DNA from: JAXDLK01 sp034666665 | GTDB lineage: Bacteria > Desulfobacterota > Binatia > JACPRU01 | Direction of reading: 5' to 3' | Length of the DNA stretch: 6,361 nt | Assembly: GCA_034666665.1 (NCBI GenBank) | Contig: JAXDLK010000015.1 | Location: 1 to 6,361 of the forward strand | Part shown: one piece after another, positions 6,136-6,361 of the stretch | How the letters are laid out: each line of letters starts with the position of its first letter | Numbering within the stretch: position 1 is the stretch's first letter | Program-made: the position numbers and the translations under genes | Notes under the pieces: generated by a model | Database searches by the model: none | Told to the model about the DNA's origin: nothing | The model's input: the letters and a program-made list of their open reading frames with translations, nothing else

Positions 6136-6361
6136 GTGCCGGCGAGCGAAGCGATGACACGGCGACTCGATCACGTCGTCCTCTGGGTGGAGGATCCCCT
6201 CGCCTCGGTCGAGTTCTACGAGAGGATCGTCGGTCTCGCCGGCGTGCGCGTGGACGAGTTCCGCCGCGGCGAGGCGCCGTTCCCGAGCGTTCGCGTGGCC
6301 GAGGAATCGATCATCGATCTCATGGCGCGGAGCTTCGCGCCGGTCGTCGACTCGGTGGCTG
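6136..6361 (+). CDS. VOC-family (glyoxalase/dioxygenase-like) protein, C-terminus outside window
   Basis: This is the N-terminal part of a vicinal-oxygen-chelate protein, truncated by the window end. From ATG 6154 the protein begins MTRRLDHVVLWVEDPLASVE and continues FYERIVGLAGVRVDEFRRG. The LDHVVLWV strand carrying a candidate metal-ligand His (residue 7), the D..ASVEFY helix and the GL turn match the first beta-alpha-beta-beta-beta module of glyoxalase I, extradiol dioxygenase and fosfomycin-resistance-like proteins. An in-frame GTG at 6136 would add MPASEA and starts one base after the MBL stop, with a GGAG at 6120-6123. The ATG at 6154 fits the family N-terminus better but has only a weak ribosome binding site. 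The second half, with the remaining metal ligands, is not visible, so the enzyme class cannot be assigned. The adjacent MBL gene suggests cotranscription. A glyoxalase I/II-like detoxification pair is conceivable but unsupported beyond proximity. Confidence 0.83.
   Translation, partial: MPASEAMTRRLDHVVLWVEDPLASVEFYERIVGLAGVRVDEFRRGEAPFPSVRVAEESIIDLMARSFAPVVDSVA

Overview
This 6.4 kb window is very GC-rich. Third codon positions are strongly G/C biased, which leaves long open frames on both strands. All seven credible genes lie on the + strand and are tightly packed, with one sizeable gap at 2414-2700. The content (a SnoaL-like protein, a long-form KAS III enzyme, a secreted modular hydrolase, a metallo-beta-lactamase-fold protein and a VOC-family protein) suggests a chromosomal stretch of a high-GC Gram-negative bacterium. 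Something like a Myxococcota or other former deltaproteobacterial lineage, possibly known only from metagenomes, would fit. There is no marker gene here to fix the taxonomy.

Layout. 1-302: C-terminal part of a SnoaL/NTF2-like protein cut by the window edge. 299-586: a small basic protein of unknown function that overlaps the SnoaL stop through a GTGA junction. 567-1196: a nucleotidyltransferase-fold protein overlapping the small gene by 20 bp. 1197-1294: a short spacer with a small hairpin. 1295-2413: a FabH-like beta-ketoacyl synthase III with an intact Cys-His-Asn triad. 2414-2700: an intergenic region that probably holds the promoter of the next gene. 2701-5127: a large exported protein with an N-terminal glucodextranase/DOMON-like beta domain, a central alpha/beta hydrolase domain with a GMSMG nucleophile elbow, and a beta-rich C-terminus. 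5196-6134: an MBL-fold metallohydrolase with an HHNGDH metal motif. 6136-6361: the start of a VOC (glyoxalase/dioxygenase-like) protein, cut by the window end.

How the genes may work together. The first three genes overlap or abut and are probably translated together. The 299-586/567-1196 pair has the two-gene build of nucleotidyltransferase toxin-antitoxin-like modules, but its nucleotidyltransferase lacks one expected catalytic aspartate. The MBL and VOC genes are nearly contiguous and likely cotranscribed. KAS III and the secreted hydrolase are separated by the 287-bp gap and need not be functionally linked. No mobile element, CRISPR array, tRNA or rRNA was seen. The most interesting points are the altered active sites of the nucleotidyltransferase and the MBL protein, the small unknown partner gene, and the modular secreted hydrolase. 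None of them proves a new system.
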